The notes below the pieces were generated by a model. The model was not told the origin of the DNA. It worked only from the letters and a program-made list of their open reading frames with translations, and made no database searches. Below are positions 26,695 through 35,479 of a DNA stretch of 64,000 nucleotides, in pieces. The translations under genes were made by a program, and so were the position numbers. The DNA is taken from positions 682,001 to 746,000 of the forward strand of contig CBDDKS010000006.1 of the NCBI GenBank assembly GCA_965230335.1. The letters are read 5' to 3'. Every line of letters begins with the position of its first letter. Position 1 is the stretch's first letter. The DNA comes from CBDDKS01 sp965230335. GTDB lineage: Bacteria > Pseudomonadota > Gammaproteobacteria > Enterobacterales > Kangiellaceae.

Positions 26695-26874
26695 CTGTAT
26701 TATCTAAGGCTTGTTACTCTTCATAGATATAAAACGTCTTATCACAGATTAAATTCATGTTCACAAGTCAAACAGATGACTTTTTATATCATGTGTCGAT
26801 TTTTTTTACAAATATATCATAACAAATAACACATACAATAGATAACCTATTAAAATATAAAGACTTTTCAAACA

Positions 26875-26890
26875 TGGCCCATAATTTGCT
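26875..26890 (+). promoter_or_regulatory. Candidate sigma-54 (RpoN) promoter
   Basis: TGGCCC-N5-TTGCT: the GG and GC elements are separated by exactly 10 nt, matching the -24/-12 consensus TGGCAC-N5-TTGCW with one mismatch. It lies about 100 bp upstream of the PEP-CTERM gene start. PEP-CTERM systems often encode an RpoN-dependent regulator (PrsR), which supports the reading, but no such regulator is in the window. Confidence 0.65.
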
Positions 26891-26992
26891 TCAGTGGTGA
26901 CCAGGAAGTTTCAAACTTCTTAAGTAAAATGCAAGATTAGTGAGTAAAAGTTTAAAACTTTAAAACATTGAATGTCTCAAAGGGGAGTCAAA

Positions 26993-27886
26993 ATGAAAAA
27001 ACATCTTTTAGCAGCAGCAGTCGCTGGTTTAACTGCATTAAATGCATCTGCTATCTCAATTGCTGTTGATATCGTTTCAGTCGTTGATGAATCAGGTTCA
27101 ATGGGTGGCGAGCACGCGTGGATTGATGACGCAATTTTAGCGTTAGAAACTGAACTGGTTGCTACAGCTGCAGGCGATCCATTAAGCTCAAATTATGGTC
27201 TTGTTGGTTTTGGTGGCCCTGGTGCTGGTAACCCAGTTGAGTATGCTGTTGGTGGCAATCAATTTGGTACAGCCAACGAATTCGCAACATCTGCTAATGC
27301 AAACTTATCTGCAGGTGGCGGTATTGAAGATGGCTACGAAGCTATGCAATATGTGTATGACAACTATACATTCAACGCGAATCACGCAAGAAACATCATC
27401 CTTGTCACTGATGAAGATCGTGATGTTGCAACATCTCCTAACCCATCCATTAACTTCAACCAAATGTTGAACGAATTCACTTCAACTAACTCTTTGTTGA
27501 ATGCTGTTGTAAACTGTACATTCAGAGATGGCAATGGTAACAGAGCAATTGGTATTGATGGCGACGGTAATGCTTATGTTGCTGATGGTGCTGGCGGTTA
27601 CACTGTTGAAGCTGGTGGCGTTCAAAGTGGTCGTTGCTCTGGTTCTACAAACAATGACTATGTTACTTTAGCAACCACAACTGGTGGTGCTGCTTGGGAC
27701 TTAAACTTGTTAAGAGCTGGTGGTTTAACTGCTGATTCTTTCACTGCTGCTTTTGTTGATATTAAAGTTAGTGAAATCATCAACCAAACACCTCCTACAG
27801 TTTCTGAGCCAGGTACTTTAGCAATTATTGGTCTTGGTTTATTCGGTTTTGGTGTTGCAAGAGCACGTCGTAATAAAAAAGCTTAA
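26993..27886 (+). CDS. PEP-CTERM protein with von Willebrand A domain
   Basis: 297 aa from the ATG at 26993, chosen because AGGGGAG lies 5 nt upstream and the signal peptide (MKKHLLAAAVAGLTALNASA) then starts cleanly. The vWA domain carries the metal-site motif DESGSMG (32-38), suggesting divalent-metal-dependent adhesion. The middle is rich in Gly, Asn and Ala and has two cysteines (VNCTF, GRCSG). The C-terminus is a sorting signal: SEPGT, then a hydrophobic helix (LAIIGLGLFGFGV), then ARARRNKK. This is the PEP-CTERM layout, with Ser replacing the first Pro. Exosortase should cleave it for surface release or anchoring. The sorting-system ATPase and glycosyltransferase genes lie just upstream in the opposite direction. 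Confidence 0.9.
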   Translation: MKKHLLAAAVAGLTALNASAISIAVDIVSVVDESGSMGGEHAWIDDAILALETELVATAAGDPLSSNYGLVGFGGPGAGNPVEYAVGGNQFGTANEFATSANANLSAGGGIEDGYEAMQYVYDNYTFNANHARNIILVTDEDRDVATSPNPSINFNQMLNEFTSTNSLLNAVVNCTFRDGNGNRAIGIDGDGNAYVADGAGGYTVEAGGVQSGRCSGSTNNDYVTLATTTGGAAWDLNLLRAGGLTADSFTAAFVDIKVSEIINQTPPTVSEPGTLAIIGLGLFGFGVARARRNKKA

Positions 27887-27913
27887 TTGATTTTTTAATA
27901 AGCCTTTTTGAAG

Positions 27914-27942
27914 AAACCGCATCACTTGATGCGGTTTTTTTT
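27914..27942 (+). terminator. Rho-independent terminator
   Basis: An 11-bp stem, AAACCGCATCA/TGATGCGGTTT, followed by a run of T, 27 bp after the PEP-CTERM gene stop. Confidence 0.93.
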
Positions 27943-28079
27943 GTGGTGATTCTGCTCAATGTTATCTTCATGCTATTATGTTTATCACCCTTCAAAATGC
28001 AGTAGCAAAGATATTTTGGATAAACAGCTACTATTATCCAGATAGATAAACTATCAATATAACAACTGAAAACTCATTA

Positions 28080-28799
28080 ATGGACTTTTCACCCCCTTTA
28101 ATTCCAGCTCGTTTAATTAAACGTTACAAACGCTTCTTGGCCGATGTCGAGCTCACCAATGGTGATCGAGTCACTGTGCATTGTCCAAATACAGGTTCAA
28201 TGACACATTGCTGGGAGCCTGGCTGGCGTGTTTACTTACAAGATTCTAATAACCCCAAAAGAAAATATCCTTTAAGCTGGATATTATCTGAAACACCACA
28301 AGGTGAACTGATTGGTGTCAATACCCAATTAGCCAATACACTGGTGGAAGAAGCTTTAAATCATCAACTGATCCATATACCAGCAGTGGCAAAAAATATC
28401 CCTTTACACATTCAAAAAGAAGTCAAATATGGCCATGAAAACAGTCGAATTGACTTTCTGGTATCCACACCTGAACATTCTGTTTACATTGAGGTAAAAA
28501 GCGTCACACTGCTAGAAAAAGAAGGTATTGGTTATTTTCCTGATGCTGTATCACTCAGAGGCCAGAAACATTTAAGAGAATTGCAAACCCTTGCAGAAAA
28601 TAAACAAGTTATTGCTATGCTCCTTTTTTGTGTTCAACACACCGGCATCCGTGAAGTCAGAGCAGCACAGCATATTGATCCTGACTATGCCTCCTTGCTG
28701 GCAAAAGCACAGAAATCTGGTGTGCATATTCAGGCATATCAATGTGATATTTCTCAATCTCATATCCATTTAGCAAGACCACTGCCATTCCAAAGTTAA
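28080..28799 (+). CDS. sfsA: SfsA family DNA-binding nuclease
   Basis: 239 aa, usual length. N-terminal OB-fold (LIKRYKRFLADVELTNGD, HCPNTGSM) and the restriction-endonuclease-like core with RIDFLV and YIEVKSVTL (D and E-x-K). In E. coli SfsA was found as a sugar fermentation stimulator and later shown to have nuclease activity; the physiological role remains unclear. It lies directly upstream of dksA, the same order as in enterics, with 369 bp between. Start ATG at 28080; no strong ribosome site is visible. Confidence 0.92.
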   Translation: MDFSPPLIPARLIKRYKRFLADVELTNGDRVTVHCPNTGSMTHCWEPGWRVYLQDSNNPKRKYPLSWILSETPQGELIGVNTQLANTLVEEALNHQLIHIPAVAKNIPLHIQKEVKYGHENSRIDFLVSTPEHSVYIEVKSVTLLEKEGIGYFPDAVSLRGQKHLRELQTLAENKQVIAMLLFCVQHTGIREVRAAQHIDPDYASLLAKAQKSGVHIQAYQCDISQSHIHLARPLPFQS

Positions 28800-29168
28800 C
28801 AGGCCATACTATATGAAGATATCAACTCATAAAATGGGAAACAACACTATAACACAAAACCATAAAATATTGACATAATAAAGAAAAATACCTTATTTTT
28901 TAGATAGTTAGCAAGGATATGACCCATTAAAAACTAAGGTTATTTTTCCCTCATAATAAAAAATTCATCTTTTCTGCATAAAAAATTCTACAAAAAAACT
29001 TGAACTTAGTTACTTTATCCCCATAATTACGCTTTAATATTTTGATTGTATAAACTTTATTATTTCAATTGCATCAAAGAATGCAGTGTTTTCCAGGAAA
29101 AAACCGCATGCCTTGTGTTAACGCTTAGAGTGTTTAACTCAAGACCAGTAAGATAATTAGGAGTGATT
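28800..29168. other. Leader and promoter region of dksA
   Basis: About 370 bp. It contains a sigma-32-like promoter (28999-29026) and otherwise AT-rich DNA. No open frame with a ribosome site is present. The long leader (about 135 nt after that promoter) has no clear structured element. Confidence 0.5.
28999..29026 (+). promoter_or_regulatory. Candidate heat-shock (sigma-32) promoter upstream of dksA
   Basis: CTTGAAC - 13 nt - CCCCATAA, compared with the consensus CTTGAAA-N13-17-CCCCATNT: two mismatches in all and a correct spacer. The predicted start lies about 135 nt before the dksA ATG. Confidence 0.55.
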
Positions 29169-29645
29169 ATGGCTAAAGCAGCTTCCACTAAACAATCATC
29201 CACCAAGCAATCTAATTCCACTCAGGCCACATTGGGCAGTTTAGGCATTTTGCCCTATAAAGAAAAACGTGGCGAAAAATATATGAACGAAAAGCAGCAC
29301 GAGCATTTTCGTAAAATACTGAATACATGGAAAACGCAATTAATGGAAGAAGTGGATAGAACCGTACATCATATGCAGGATGAAGCCGCTAACTTTCCTG
29401 ATCCGGTTGATAGAGCCAGTCAGGAAGAAGAGTTTAGCATCGAATTGAGAACACGAGACCGTGAGCGTAAGCTCTTGAAAAAAATCAATGAATCCTTACA
29501 AGCCATTGATGATGATGAATACGGTTATTGTCAGTCCTGTGGTGTACATATCGGTATTCGCCGTCTGGAAGCCAGACCCACAGCAACCCTGTGTATCGAT
29601 TGTAAAACTCTATCTGAAATTAAAGAAAAGCAGTTAGGTGTTTAA
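29169..29645 (+). CDS. dksA: RNA polymerase-binding transcription factor DksA
   Basis: 158 aa from the ATG at 29169, preferred over a GTG at 29163 because AGGAG (29159-29163) is ideally spaced. DksA enters the RNA polymerase secondary channel and, with ppGpp, tunes rRNA, tRNA and biosynthesis promoters. The coiled-coil hairpin carries the acidic tip (ANFPDPVDRASQEEEF; DxxD at the tip) and the C-terminal zinc finger carries CQSC and CIDC. A low-complexity Ser/Thr/Lys/Gln segment at the N-terminus (about 1-20) is similar to other long DksA forms. The end overlaps the likely gluQ start. Confidence 0.95.
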   Translation: MAKAASTKQSSTKQSNSTQATLGSLGILPYKEKRGEKYMNEKQHEHFRKILNTWKTQLMEEVDRTVHHMQDEAANFPDPVDRASQEEEFSIELRTRDRERKLLKKINESLQAIDDDEYGYCQSCGVHIGIRRLEARPTATLCIDCKTLSEIKEKQLGV

Positions 29646-30588
29646 TCCAATAACCCAAACACCTTCTTCAAAATTATCATCGACACAAACCCTTTGGATT
29701 GGGCGTTTTGCACCCTCTCCAACAGGTTCTTTACACTTCGGTTCTCTTGTTGCAGCGGTTGCCAGCTTTCTTATTGCAAAAGCAAAAAATGGACTATGGC
29801 TTCTCAGAATAGAAGATCTTGACCCACCCCGGGAAAAACCTGGATCAGCTGAACAGATCATAGAAACGCTTGATTATTTTCATCTTAAATGGGATGGCCC
29901 TATTGTTTACCAAAGTCAGCGTCATGAGGCTTACCAAAAAGCCTTAAATGACTTAATGAATACTGGACACACCTATTACTGTGACTGCTCAAGAAAATGG
30001 ATTCAAAAGCAATTTGATGGTATTTATCCAGGTCATTGTAAAACATTAAATAAGCAAAAAGGCGCTATTCGTATCATCCAGGACTCAAAAGCGTATCAAC
30101 CCCTGAAAGAATGTATTCAAAAGGCACCCTCCATTTCTTCTAATGAAATGAATGAAGACTTTATTATCAAGCGCCGTGATGATTTATTTGCATACCAATT
30201 AGCGGTTGTTTGTGACGATATTGACAGTCAGGTGAACCATATTGTCCGGGGAACCGATCTATTAAGCTCCAGTATCAAACAACAGCGCCTTTATCAACTA
30301 TTGGACTACCCAACCCCTGTGTATTACCACATTCCTGTCGCCACAGATACTCAGGGGCGTAAACTCAGCAAGCACAGCTTATCTCCCGCAATTTCTCAAC
30401 AAAATGCCAGTCAATGGCTTTATCGAGCATTGACGTTCTTAAATCACCAGCCACCAGCCTCCTATCACAATGAACCCTGTAATCACTTGCTTGACTGGGC
30501 ACAAACACACTGGAATACGCAATTAATACCTGCTGTAACTCAGCGTACCGTTGATAATGAAGGCCGAACTCTGTCAAATCTCACCTGA
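29638..30588 (+). CDS. gluQ: Glutamyl-Q tRNA(Asp) synthetase
   Basis: 316 aa. A GluRS paralogue without anticodon-binding domain that attaches glutamate to queuosine in the tRNA-Asp anticodon. Class I signatures: RFAPSPTGSLHFGSL (HIGH-like), RIEDLDPPRE, the zinc-binding cysteines of YYCDCSR and YPGHC, and the KMSKS-like KLSKH. The start is the GTG at 29638, overlapping the end of dksA by 8 bp; no better start precedes the conserved block except codons within the first 20 residues. The dksA-gluQ-pcnB order is common in gammaproteobacteria. Confidence 0.93.
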   Translation: MFNPITQTPSSKLSSTQTLWIGRFAPSPTGSLHFGSLVAAVASFLIAKAKNGLWLLRIEDLDPPREKPGSAEQIIETLDYFHLKWDGPIVYQSQRHEAYQKALNDLMNTGHTYYCDCSRKWIQKQFDGIYPGHCKTLNKQKGAIRIIQDSKAYQPLKECIQKAPSISSNEMNEDFIIKRRDDLFAYQLAVVCDDIDSQVNHIVRGTDLLSSSIKQQRLYQLLDYPTPVYYHIPVATDTQGRKLSKHSLSPAISQQNASQWLYRALTFLNHQPPASYHNEPCNHLLDWAQTHWNTQLIPAVTQRTVDNEGRTLSNLT

Positions 30589-30615
30589 ACTGGTATCATA
30601 GTCTCTCTCTGATTC

Positions 30616-31977
30616 ATGTCGTTTGCATCTATGCTAAAGCACTTGTGGTCCAAAGTCTTTAATTCACAAAATACGCCTTCTAAAAGTAACGCTACTCAAG
30701 CCACTATTTTGAAGAGATCGGAACATTGTGTCTCCCGCAAGCATATCAGCTCTAATGCCTTAAAAGTGCTTTCCCGTTTAAACCAGGCAAACTATGAAGC
30801 CTATCTGGTTGGTGGCGGTGTTCGAGATTTATTACTAGGCTTACAACCCAAAGATTTTGACATTGCAACCAATGCAACACCTGAAGAAATCAAATCATTA
30901 TTTAGAAACTCCCGCATTATTGGACGTCGCTTTAAACTGGTTCATATTCTTTTTGGCCCGGAAATTATTGAGGTCGCTACATTCCGAGCACAAATACCAG
31001 AAGAAGTTTCTCAAAGCACTCATTCTCAAGGAATGGTTTTAAACGATAATGTATACGGCTCTCTTGAAGAGGATGCCTGGAGACGGGATTTTTCTGTCAA
31101 TGCACTTTATTATTCCAATAAAGACTTTACTATCAGGGATTTTACAGGCGGCTATGCTGATTTATCCAAGCAACAGTTAAAGCTATTAGGTGATCCCATT
31201 ACCCGCTACCGCGAAGATCCTGTCAGAATGCTCAGAGCGGTTCGGTTATCCTGCAAATTATCATTAATCATTGAAGAAACAACATCTGCACCGATTAAAG
31301 ATAACGCTAACCTTTTACAACAGGTATCCGGAGCAAGGTTATGGGATGAAAGTCACAAGCTCTTTCTTGAAGGACAATCCATAAAAATTTATTCGGCATT
31401 ACAGAATTATCAATTGTTTGGCGCATTATTTCCAATGACACAACACGAGCTTGAACAGGATCAAAATAAAATATTTGAAACGTTCATCTATGAAGCTCTA
31501 AAAAGTACCGATGAACGTATTGCATCGAAAAAAACTGTCACACCAGCATTTTTATTCTCTGTTTTTCTCTGGCGTCCGATGCAAAATTATTATACTTATC
31601 TCTGCCAGCAGGGACTCACCAAACAAGACGCCCTACACAGGGCAATGAGTGATGTGTGTAATGAACAAAGCCAATTTATTGCTATTCCACGTCGTTTTAA
31701 TTTAGTCATTAAAGATATTTGGGCATTACAATCCAAACTTGAATATCAAAGACATCATGCTGCCAAACTGATCCATGTACCCAAGTTTAGAGCAGCTTAT
31801 GATTTCTTATTACTCAGAGCGTCATCTGAACCTACATTGCAAAATATTGCACAATGGTGGACTGATTACCAGGCAACATCCATGGAAGATCGTGAAGCGA
31901 TGGTTCATCAAATACGGAAGCAATTCAAGAAAAAACGTTACCACCGTCACCGAAAAAATGATTCTCAACAATCATGA
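30616..31977 (+). CDS. pcnB: Poly(A) polymerase I
   Basis: 453 aa. It adds 3' poly(A) tails that promote RNA decay. The nucleotidyltransferase head carries LVGGGVRDLLLG and the catalytic DFDIATNATPEE, with the acidic third residue in IEVATFRA. The RNA-binding body includes RRDFSVNALYY and YREDPVRMLRAVRL. A basic tail (KKRYHRHRKNDS) is typical of PcnB rather than CCA-adding enzyme. Its stop overlaps the folK start (ATGA), as in the widely conserved pcnB-folK pair. Confidence 0.94.
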   Translation: MSFASMLKHLWSKVFNSQNTPSKSNATQATILKRSEHCVSRKHISSNALKVLSRLNQANYEAYLVGGGVRDLLLGLQPKDFDIATNATPEEIKSLFRNSRIIGRRFKLVHILFGPEIIEVATFRAQIPEEVSQSTHSQGMVLNDNVYGSLEEDAWRRDFSVNALYYSNKDFTIRDFTGGYADLSKQQLKLLGDPITRYREDPVRMLRAVRLSCKLSLIIEETTSAPIKDNANLLQQVSGARLWDESHKLFLEGQSIKIYSALQNYQLFGALFPMTQHELEQDQNKIFETFIYEALKSTDERIASKKTVTPAFLFSVFLWRPMQNYYTYLCQQGLTKQDALHRAMSDVCNEQSQFIAIPRRFNLVIKDIWALQSKLEYQRHHAAKLIHVPKFRAAYDFLLLRASSEPTLQNIAQWWTDYQATSMEDREAMVHQIRKQFKKKRYHRHRKNDSQQS

Positions 31978-32486
31978 CAGCTGCTCATTGTTCCATAGCA
32001 CGCTTTTCTATTATCAGTTATATTGGGTTAGGCAGTAACCTCAACAATCCCAAACAACAACTTAAAAATGCTTTATTCAATTTACAAAACACACCCAAAA
32101 TACAATTAATCAATACATCCAGTTTTTATCAAAATCCACCTTTAGGGCCACAGGATCAACCCGATTATGTCAATGCCGTCGCACAAATCAGTACCGACTT
32201 GAGCGCTTTACTTTTACTGGATACACTCCAATCTATTGAACAACAGCAAGGCAGGCAAAGAGCATCCGAACAATGGGGTCCAAGAACACTTGATCTTGAT
32301 ATTCTACTCTATAACAATAGCATCATACATCATCCTCGGTTAACCATACCGCATACAGGCCTAAAAAGCCGTGCATTTGTTTTACAGCCTTTACAGGAAA
32401 TTTCACCTTATTTAACATTACCCAATGGCACATCCATTACTGAATTAGTCAAAAAAACTGACAGTCATCATTTACAAAAAATATAA
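31974..32486 (+). CDS. folK: 2-amino-4-hydroxy-6-hydroxymethyldihydropteridine pyrophosphokinase
   Basis: 170 aa. Transfers pyrophosphate from ATP to the pterin in folate synthesis. Signatures: YIGLGSNL, SSFYQNPPLGPQDQPDYVNAV, the metal/substrate motif WGPRTLDLDILLY and the final HPRLTIPHTGLKSRAFVLQPL. The ATG at 31974 overlaps the pcnB stop by 4 bp. An N-terminal extension of about 15 residues precedes the usual YIGLGSN start, so an internal start (TTATCAGTTATATT region) cannot be excluded. Confidence 0.93.
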   Translation: MTAAHCSIARFSIISYIGLGSNLNNPKQQLKNALFNLQNTPKIQLINTSSFYQNPPLGPQDQPDYVNAVAQISTDLSALLLLDTLQSIEQQQGRQRASEQWGPRTLDLDILLYNNSIIHHPRLTIPHTGLKSRAFVLQPLQEISPYLTLPNGTSITELVKKTDSHHLQKI

Positions 32487-32578
32487 ACAAACTATCGCTT
32501 AAAAGTAGAAGAAACTGATAGAATAACTTTGATTATCCCTATTGCCCATATGACCGAACAATCTCCATGAGGACATAA

Positions 32579-33235
32579 GTGACGCAAATAACATCAAAAA
32601 AACGCCATATCGCAGTTGAAGGTCCCATTGGTGTTGGCAAGACAACATTAGCAAAACGTTTATCTGAAGAATATCAATTAGAATTATTATTAGAAGGGGC
32701 TGAAGATAACCCATTCTTAACCCGTTTTTATCAAAATCCTCAATCGGCAGCACTACCTACCCAACTTTTTTTTCTATTTCAGCGTATTAAACAGCTGGAA
32801 GACATTAAACAAAGCGATATGTTCGTATCTGGCCATGTTGCTGACTTTCTTATGGAGAAAGATCGTTTATTTGCACAAGTCACCCTGGATAACGATGAAC
32901 TCAATCTTTATCATAAAGTGTTTGATAACCTAACACTCGATAGCCCAAAGCCTGATTTGGTGATTTATTTACAAGCACCTGTTCCCGTATTATTAGAACG
33001 TATCCGCAAACGTGGACGAAAAATAGAAAGTAATATTCAGTATGATTATTTAGAAAAAATCTGTAATGCCTATACTGAATTTTTTTATTATTACAATGAT
33101 GCACCGCTACTGATTATCAATGCATCAGAAATTGATGTAGTATCCAACGATCATGACTATCAACAACTATTAAAACAAATCTCACAGGCAAAAAATGGAC
33201 GTCACTATTTTAACCCACACCCTAATTTACATTAG
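32579..33235 (+). CDS. Deoxynucleoside kinase
   Basis: 218 aa from a GTG start at 32579 with a GAGGA ribosome site. Belongs to the deoxyadenosine/deoxycytidine/deoxyguanosine kinase family that phosphorylates deoxynucleosides for salvage. P-loop GPIGVGKTTLAKRL, the LEGAEDNPFL segment (substrate Glu), an FLFQRIKQ helix, the ERS/DR-like EKDRLFA and the arginine-rich lid RIRKRGRKIE. It sits between folK and panB, a position where many gammaproteobacteria keep such a kinase. Its stop codon TAG lies inside a dispersed repeat. Confidence 0.88.
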   Translation: MTQITSKKRHIAVEGPIGVGKTTLAKRLSEEYQLELLLEGAEDNPFLTRFYQNPQSAALPTQLFFLFQRIKQLEDIKQSDMFVSGHVADFLMEKDRLFAQVTLDNDELNLYHKVFDNLTLDSPKPDLVIYLQAPVPVLLERIRKRGRKIESNIQYDYLEKICNAYTEFFYYYNDAPLLIINASEIDVVSNDHDYQQLLKQISQAKNGRHYFNPHPNLH

Positions 33236-33309
33236 GGGCTCTTCGTGCCTTAATTGAAGCTTTTACAAAATGAACAGGTGTAAACTATAAAACATAAACA
33301 GCCCCTAGG
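33232..33309 (+). repeat. MITE-like dispersed repeat, copies B and B' (inverted pair)
   Basis: A 78-bp element bounded by TTAGGGGCTCTT on the left and AACAGCCCCTAGG on the right, which is the same repeat inverted. It starts in the stop codon of the deoxynucleoside kinase and ends just before panB. The right end also matches the extended repeat (GTTTTATAG in reverse complement). Confidence 0.75.
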
Positions 33310-33329
33310 TGGATAAGGTTGAGTTTTTT

Positions 33330-34127
33330 ATGAAATCCAAAATTACATTACACACTTTACAAGAATATAAAAATACCTCTGAACCCATTGCTGTTTTAAC
33401 TGCTTATGATGCAACCTTTGCTCAATACCTGGACGCCTCAGGTATTGATATTATTTTAGTCGGCGATTCATTGGGTATGGTGATACAAGGTCACGAGTCG
33501 ACTGTACCAGTCACCCTTGAACAAATATGCTACCACATAGAATGTGTTAAACGAGGCTGCCAATCAGCATTATTACTCGCAGATATGCCCTATATGAGCT
33601 ATGCCACACCTGAGCAAAGCGTTCAAAGTGCCAGATTACTCATGCAGGCTGGTGCCAATATGGTAAAGCTTGAGGGGGGCCATTGGTTATCATCAACAGT
33701 GACTGCTTTATCAGAAAGAGGGATTCCTGTTTGTGCTCACCTTGGCCTCACACCGCAATCGGTTGATGCCTTAGGAGGCTATAAAATACAAGGCCGCGAT
33801 GAAACCTCTGCACAAAACATATTGGATGATGCATTGGCTTTGGAGAATGCAGGCGCAAAATTATTGGTTCTTGAGTGTATACCCACAACACTCGCTCAAA
33901 CCATTACCGAACGTTTAACCATTCCCACCATCGGTATAGGTGCAGGCATACACTGTGATGGTCAGGTTTTGGTTTTACATGACATGCTTGGTTTAAATAC
34001 CCAGCTACCCCGATTCGTCAAAAATTATATGCTCAATCATCAGGGAAATATTCAACAAGCCATTATGCATTATGTCAAAGATGTCAAAACAGGCACTTTT
34101 CCAGAAAAACAACACAGTTTCGAATAA
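33330..34127 (+). CDS. panB: 3-methyl-2-oxobutanoate hydroxymethyltransferase
   Basis: 265 aa from the ATG at 33330, preferred to a GTG 21 bp upstream because GGTTGAG is correctly placed and MKSKITLHTLQEYK is the family N-terminus. It makes ketopantoate from alpha-ketoisovalerate and methylene-tetrahydrofolate, the first step towards pantothenate. Signatures: TAYDATFA, LVGDSLGM (Mg-binding Asp), ANMVKLEGG, CAHLGLTPQ and TIGIGAG. With folK upstream and panC downstream it links folate and pantothenate synthesis. Confidence 0.95.
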   Translation: MKSKITLHTLQEYKNTSEPIAVLTAYDATFAQYLDASGIDIILVGDSLGMVIQGHESTVPVTLEQICYHIECVKRGCQSALLLADMPYMSYATPEQSVQSARLLMQAGANMVKLEGGHWLSSTVTALSERGIPVCAHLGLTPQSVDALGGYKIQGRDETSAQNILDDALALENAGAKLLVLECIPTTLAQTITERLTIPTIGIGAGIHCDGQVLVLHDMLGLNTQLPRFVKNYMLNHQGNIQQAIMHYVKDVKTGTFPEKQHSFE

Positions 34128-34171
34128 CGCAAACACCTGTCAACCTCAATCCACTTTAACCATTATTGATT

Positions 34172-35023
34172 ATGATCATTTGCCATCAAGTTAATGAGCT
34201 TAAGCAACATGTCGCCACCTTAAAACAAACTGGAGGTTCTATCAGTTTTGTCCCAACTATGGGCAATCTGCATAAAGGACACTTAAGTTTAATAAAACAG
34301 GCAAAAACCATCAGCGATCATGTGATTGTCAGCATTTTTGTCAATCCATTACAGTTCGGCCCCAATGAAGATTTTCATAATTATCCAAGAACACTACAGC
34401 AAGATAAGCAATCTTTGCAGGATGAAGCGATTTCTTTATTATTTACGCCTAACCCAACAGAAATCTACCCTCAAGGAGAACATGCGTCCACTTCTGTACA
34501 CATCAATGAATCCCTCAGTCAAAAACTCTGTGGCCAACACAGAAAAGGGCATTTTGTTGGCGTCACCACCGTATTAAACAAATTTTTTAATATCATCCAA
34601 CCCAACTATGCAGTATTGGGTAAAAAAGACTATCAGCAATATCTCATTGTAAAAAAAATGGTTGCTGATTTGTTTTTAAATATCGACATTGTCGGTGTTG
34701 AAACATTCAGAGATGCTTCCGGTTTGGCTTTAAGCTCAAGAAATCAATATCTGTCTAAAGAAGAAAAAGACATAGCGCTGCATTTAAGGAAAAATATTTT
34801 GGAAGCCAAGGAAAAAATTAAAACCAATACTGCATCCTGTAAAGATATTGAAAATAGTGCAAAATCATCTTTAAAACAACTGGGATTTAAAGTGGATTAC
34901 TTTAATATCTGTCGCCAAACAGATCTGGAACCACCTCAACCCAAAGATAAATCTCTCCTCATTGCAGCGGCAGCCTGGCTGGGAGAAACCCGTCTTATTG
35001 ATAATCAAGATTTTATTATATAA
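34172..35023 (+). CDS. panC: Pantothenate synthetase
   Basis: 283 aa from the ATG at 34172; the frame extends two codons to a TTG, less likely. Joins pantoate and beta-alanine with ATP. Signatures: FVPTMGNLHKGHLSLI (HIGH-like), FVNPLQFGPNEDF, GHFVGVTTVLNKFFN, GKKDYQQ and DASGLALSSRN (KMSKS equivalent). No panD follows; beta-alanine must come from a gene elsewhere. 44 bp separate it from panB. Confidence 0.95.
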   Translation: MIICHQVNELKQHVATLKQTGGSISFVPTMGNLHKGHLSLIKQAKTISDHVIVSIFVNPLQFGPNEDFHNYPRTLQQDKQSLQDEAISLLFTPNPTEIYPQGEHASTSVHINESLSQKLCGQHRKGHFVGVTTVLNKFFNIIQPNYAVLGKKDYQQYLIVKKMVADLFLNIDIVGVETFRDASGLALSSRNQYLSKEEKDIALHLRKNILEAKEKIKTNTASCKDIENSAKSSLKQLGFKVDYFNICRQTDLEPPQPKDKSLLIAAAAWLGETRLIDNQDFII

Positions 35024-35293
35024 AAATCAATAGATTACCCAATAAATCTCGATTAACAATGCCGATAAGAAAAAAAGAATTTTTAATCGACTTCTTAGAG
35101 CCTGAAAATCCAAATACAGTGCAATAAAAATTCTATTTTGCTATTAAAAAAAATCTTTGGGAACCAGCGCACACTTTGAACAAAAAATGACCTGTGAAAT
35201 TCGCAAAATAACCCATATTGAACAAAAATTAATCAATATTCAGTTTGCTTAACACCAACTCTTAACTACCTTAACAGTCTCAGGAGCTAAACT

Positions 35294-35479
35294 ATGCGTC
35301 ATCAGTGGGTCACTTTTGAAAAAAATCATATCAGCATACGAGCTTGTGCACGATGTGGAGAAGTCTTATTACCAATGAACGAACATTCTGAATGTCGACC
35401 TGTATCTATGACAGAAAATATATTTTTCAAAAAAGGCTATCATATCAGTAGTCATGAAAAAACACAGAAGGTTGCTTAG
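35294..35479 (+). CDS. Small cysteine-rich (zinc-ribbon-like) protein
   Basis: 61 aa with a strong AGGAG ribosome site before the ATG. It contains RACARCGEVLLPMNEHSEC: a CxxC knuckle plus a third Cys 16 residues later, so a partial or shared zinc site is possible. The first residues (HQWVTFEKNHISIRAC) resemble short uncharacterised proteins of aquatic gammaproteobacteria, but I cannot name a family. The stop codon TAG belongs to a dispersed repeat copy, so its C-terminus may have been set by that insertion. Confidence 0.6.
   Translation: MRHQWVTFEKNHISIRACARCGEVLLPMNEHSECRPVSMTENIFFKKGYHISSHEKTQKVA

Larger units (their letters stand above)
26481..26992. other. Long regulatory intergenic region before the PEP-CTERM gene
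   Basis: About 510 bp between two divergent PEP-CTERM-system genes. It holds one dispersed repeat copy (26676-26694), a sigma-54-like promoter (26875-26890) and a GAAGTTT/AAACTTC hairpin (26905-26919) that would sit at the start of the transcript. The rest is AT-rich without an obvious gene. Confidence 0.6.

Noticed and set aside
33309..33329. Upstream GTG start of panB
   Set aside because: The ATG at 33330 has the ribosome site and the family N-terminus; the extra seven codons overlap the repeat.
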